Positions 19,275 to 21,536 of a stretch of 21,536 bases of DNA are shown here, piece after piece (the first letter of the stretch is position 1; every line of letters begins with the position of its first letter). The position numbers and the translations under genes are program-made. Where the stretch lies: the NCBI GenBank assembly GCA_022559985.1, contig JAFJTR010000176.1, forward strand, positions 1-21,536, in the 5' to 3' direction. Under the pieces are notes generated by a model that saw only the letters and a list, made by a program, of their open reading frames with translations, was not told the origin of the DNA and did not search any database. This stretch comes from Parastagonospora avenae f. sp. tritici 18332-5 (lineage: Eukaryota; Ascomycota; Dothideomycetes; Pleosporales; Phaeosphaeriaceae).

Positions 19275-21240
19275 CTAATCCTCTAAGTTGTACATAACGT
19301 TAATTGCCTCGTCGCTGAGTAGAGGTGCTACAGTCTCTCCTTTAACACCAAAACTAGCCCGCAATTAAGCGCGTACTGACTGTATCGCGACTAGCAAATG
19401 TGACGAGATCTTCCTCCTTTTTAGCTGCAAAAGATCGCCAAGCTCACTAAACATACACCTAGAGTCGCAACTGGAGGCGGGTATAGATAAGACGTCGAGC
19501 GCGAGGCGCGTAAGATTGGGGTAGTTGCGGCGTCGTGAGAGCTAATAAATGATTGGATTGTCGACAGAGGGGACCCAGGGCTTAAGTTTCTAGCGCGTGG
19601 GCTCATCTAAATCGTTAGAAGCTCCAACGCCATGGTGAGGCTCTATCATAGATGCAATAGCGTCGTTGAGGTCGTTGTTTGAACGCGTCCGTGGTGCTGC
19701 TGGCGCTGGTGGCGGCGCTGGGTTGTCCTTGTACGTACCCCAAAGCGTCTGAAACGCCGACTGCGCAGCTGCTAACCACTCTGGTTTAAGCTTTCACGCG
19801 TTGTCGCAGTAGTGTTTGTACGTTGGATGGAGAGGGGTGGCAGCATAGTAGGCGGGGGAGTCATCGAGCTTAGAGAAGTACTCGTTCGCCTTTGCCCAGG
19901 CAGCGCGGACGTTAATGGCAATGTGGTCCTCTAACGCGCCAGGTTCGTTGTAATTGACGCTGCTGCAGGACTGTATGCGCTCCTCGAAACTAGATAAGAT
20001 AGTCTTAAAGACGGGTATAACCTCAGCAAGTGAGCCAAATCGCTTGTAAGTACCGCGACCTTTTAGGCGCTTTGTTGCCAACTTCAGCGGTCGTAGCATT
20101 GCAAGATACTCGTTGACAGTCTGCCAATCAGCCGCACTAAGACCACCTGATTCTATCCAACGCTGCGCTTCAGTCTCTTTGTTGCCGCTTGCAGCGGCGT
20201 AGGCGTTCGCGTTAGTGGTGTTGGTAACATGAAGTTCACAGTAAGCGCTGACCGCAGACTGCAGCGTAACTGCGCGCTCAAAGCAGCTAAAGTATAGATT
20301 CCAGCGCGTAACAACAGGCTTAACAACCTTAAGAACCTTACGATCTCTGACAGACAAGTTAGCGTTAGCGCAGTGTTGAAAGGTAATTGAAAGCTCATGC
20401 TGCTGTAGTGTTTTGAAATAGTTAATAACATCAAGCAGCACGCTAAGGGGACCATCTTTACGCCACTCTCTCATAAGCCTCACCTCCTCCCTGAGCTCCT
20501 CAGGCGCATTGTCATACGCTTGCTGATTGTTACCCTAAAGCAGCGTCTGCCCGATGAGGTTGAGTGTATGGGGACCGCAGCGGAGGCGGCGGTGAACGGG
20601 CAAGATGTCGTAAGTCTCTGCAACTACAGAAATAGCGGTGTCGTTGTTAGCCGCGCTGTCAAGTACGAAGTAGCCTAACTTAGCGCTATTAGCACTAAAC
20701 TGCTGCAACGTTTGATTAACAACCTCAGCTATCCTTACGCCTATATAGGCACCTGTAAGCTAAGGAAGCGCAATAGGCAGATCTGTAAGCTCGCCTGAAG
20801 AGCTTCCAAAGTGCACAGTAATGCCTAAGAAGCCTCGCTTGCCTCCTTACGTTGTCTATCCGTTAAAGCTTATGTGTCACGGTTCAGAGCCTTGTGCTTG
20901 AGTAGATTTGTTGAATTGATAAGAATCTAAATCTAGAGAGCTCGTAGGTAATCGAGAGTAGAAGTTCTGATGTTCCTCTACGGTTGCGCTAGTCCTGATT
21001 AGGCTAGTGCACCGACGTTCTGCCGAACCTCCGAGCCTCCGTGAAGGCAACCCTCACATATGTGTATCTTACTTAGCGCGTTAGACAGCTTAACAGCAAC
21101 ACAGGGTTACAGATAGTTGTAGAGACGCATAACGTACCTTAAGATACTGTTGTGGCTTGTCTATAGCGCAGTTACTGCCTCCGGATTAGCTGCCTCTGAC
21201 ATAGCTCAAAACTCCAGGCGCTTAGCGTCGGTTCAGCTCG
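19275..21240 (-). pseudogene. hAT-family transposase, RIP-damaged and LTR-interrupted
   Basis: Reading the minus strand, a hAT transposase can be followed from about 21240 to TAG 19275-19277. Landmarks in order: ILRYVMRLYNYL; SKIHISFNG followed by TAG (canonical FDGW, with the catalytic Asp now Asn); GFLGITVHFGS; LTGAYIGVRIAEVVNQ; GYFVLDSAANNDTAI (second catalytic Asp kept); CGPHTLNLIGQTLL; VVTRWNLYFSCFERA; HPTYKHYC; and the C-terminal dimerisation domain (LDVLSIPASSC, FSELGDLLQLKRRK). In-frame stops lie at 21206, 21161, 21107, 20856, 20847, 20760, 20535, 19794, 19590, 19542 and 19365 (low coordinate of each). Many stand where Trp or Gln is expected, and the frame is otherwise shift-free, which is the pattern left by C-to-T/G-to-A hypermutation such as RIP. 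No product can be made. Confidence 0.9.
20875..21058. mobile_element. Probable solo LTR inserted in the hAT transposase
   Basis: A 184-bp segment begins TGTCACGG and ends CCCTCACA (TG...CA, TGT/ACA ends) and is flanked on both sides by TATG (20871-20874 and 21059-21062). Removing it with one flank copy rejoins the transposase frame exactly (ALSKIHISFNG), so it is an insertion into the hAT gene. Size and ends fit a single LTR left after recombination of an LTR retrotransposon. A 4-base duplication is slightly short (usually 5) but acceptable. Another small element type is possible. Confidence 0.6.
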
Positions 21241-21437
21241 TTTTTTCTACATAGCCACTTCAGAGAGCTCACAATAACACCATAAGTTCGCATCTAACTT
21301 ATGCCTTTCATCAGAATTCTCGAGCTGGACACATGCCAAACAATCGATTCCTGATGAAGTAAATGGAGGAGGCTACCTAGGCACTTAGGTAAGCTTCGAC
21401 GCGTGCTAGCGTGCCCGAGCCAACAGTTATACACCCG
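21241..21437. other. Short stretch between hAT remnant and right repeat
   Basis: About 200 bases. No matching hAT terminus or GAACTG subterminal words are found here, unlike the other side of the transposase, so the 5' end of the hAT element seems lost or replaced. Confidence 0.4.
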
Positions 21438-21536
21438 TCTATCTCTCACGCATCATTATAAAGAAGTAGGTATAAGTCTTGTTTGTAACGCTTGATTTGG
21501 GGGCGTAAGCTAAGGGGCAGCTCTCGCACGTAAGAG
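21438..21536 (-). repeat. Right 99-bp terminal inverted repeat
   Basis: Perfect inverted copy of bases 1-99, ending ...CTCTCGCACGTAAGAG. The absence of any difference between the copies implies recent origin, gene conversion or selection; at 99 bp they are shorter than the repeats usually hit by RIP, which fits their survival beside a RIP-damaged hAT. Confidence 0.95.

Noticed and set aside
19275..21536. The 99-bp repeats as the normal ends of the hAT element
   Set aside because: hAT ends are usually short (10-30 bp), the left repeat has no hAT subterminal words next to it, and the transposase 3' side has its own GAACTG cluster at 19122-19240.
1..21536. tRNA genes, rRNA or CRISPR arrays
   Set aside because: No tRNA-like GGTTCRANNCC box with a foldable partner, no rRNA stretches and no regularly spaced repeats were seen by eye.

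Overview
The window reads as a piece of a filamentous ascomycete genome (Pezizomycotina; Dothideomycetes is my best guess, from overall protein character only). The support is short introns of 47-57 bp with GT...AG ends and CTAAC-like branch sites, long AT/GC-mixed intergenic spacers, an MSH2 and an IST1 of fungal type, and a hAT transposase copy damaged in the way repeat-induced point mutation (RIP) damages repeats. No tRNA, rRNA or CRISPR array was seen.

The most striking structural fact is that the first 99 and last 99 bases are perfect inverted copies of each other, so the whole 21.5 kb is bracketed exactly by long terminal inverted repeats. Inside, from left to right: a secreted SGNH/GDSL-type esterase with one intron (987-2493, +); a decayed unrecognised gene (about 2701-3330, -); three tandem, diverged copies of a Cys/His-rich (probably zinc-binding) multi-finger gene, all on the minus strand (3819-4628, 5784-6985, 7715-8782), each holding its frame but crossed by in-frame stop codons; a conserved-looking coiled-coil/Cys-His protein with two introns (9838-11095, -); a 1.7 kb spacer; MSH2, the mismatch-repair MutS homolog (12794-15606, +); IST1, the ESCRT-III regulator (15943-16895, +); a CUE-domain protein (17444-18052, +) followed at once by a G-run minisatellite; about 1.1 kb with nothing recognisable; and a RIP-damaged hAT transposase (19275 to about 21240, -) with a probable solo LTR inserted in it (20875-21058).

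Two readings of the layout remain open. Either the 99-bp repeats are the ends of one very large mobile element that includes host genes, or, more conservatively, they are two separate transposon ends that happen to face each other around an ordinary core-gene segment (MSH2-IST1-CUE). The sequence outside the window (target-site duplication) and an empty-site comparison would decide. The hAT remnant cannot be the active mover: it has about eleven in-frame stops and a changed catalytic residue. The zinc-finger array is the least explained coding content and looks like a lineage-specific duplicated family in decay or under unusual expression.
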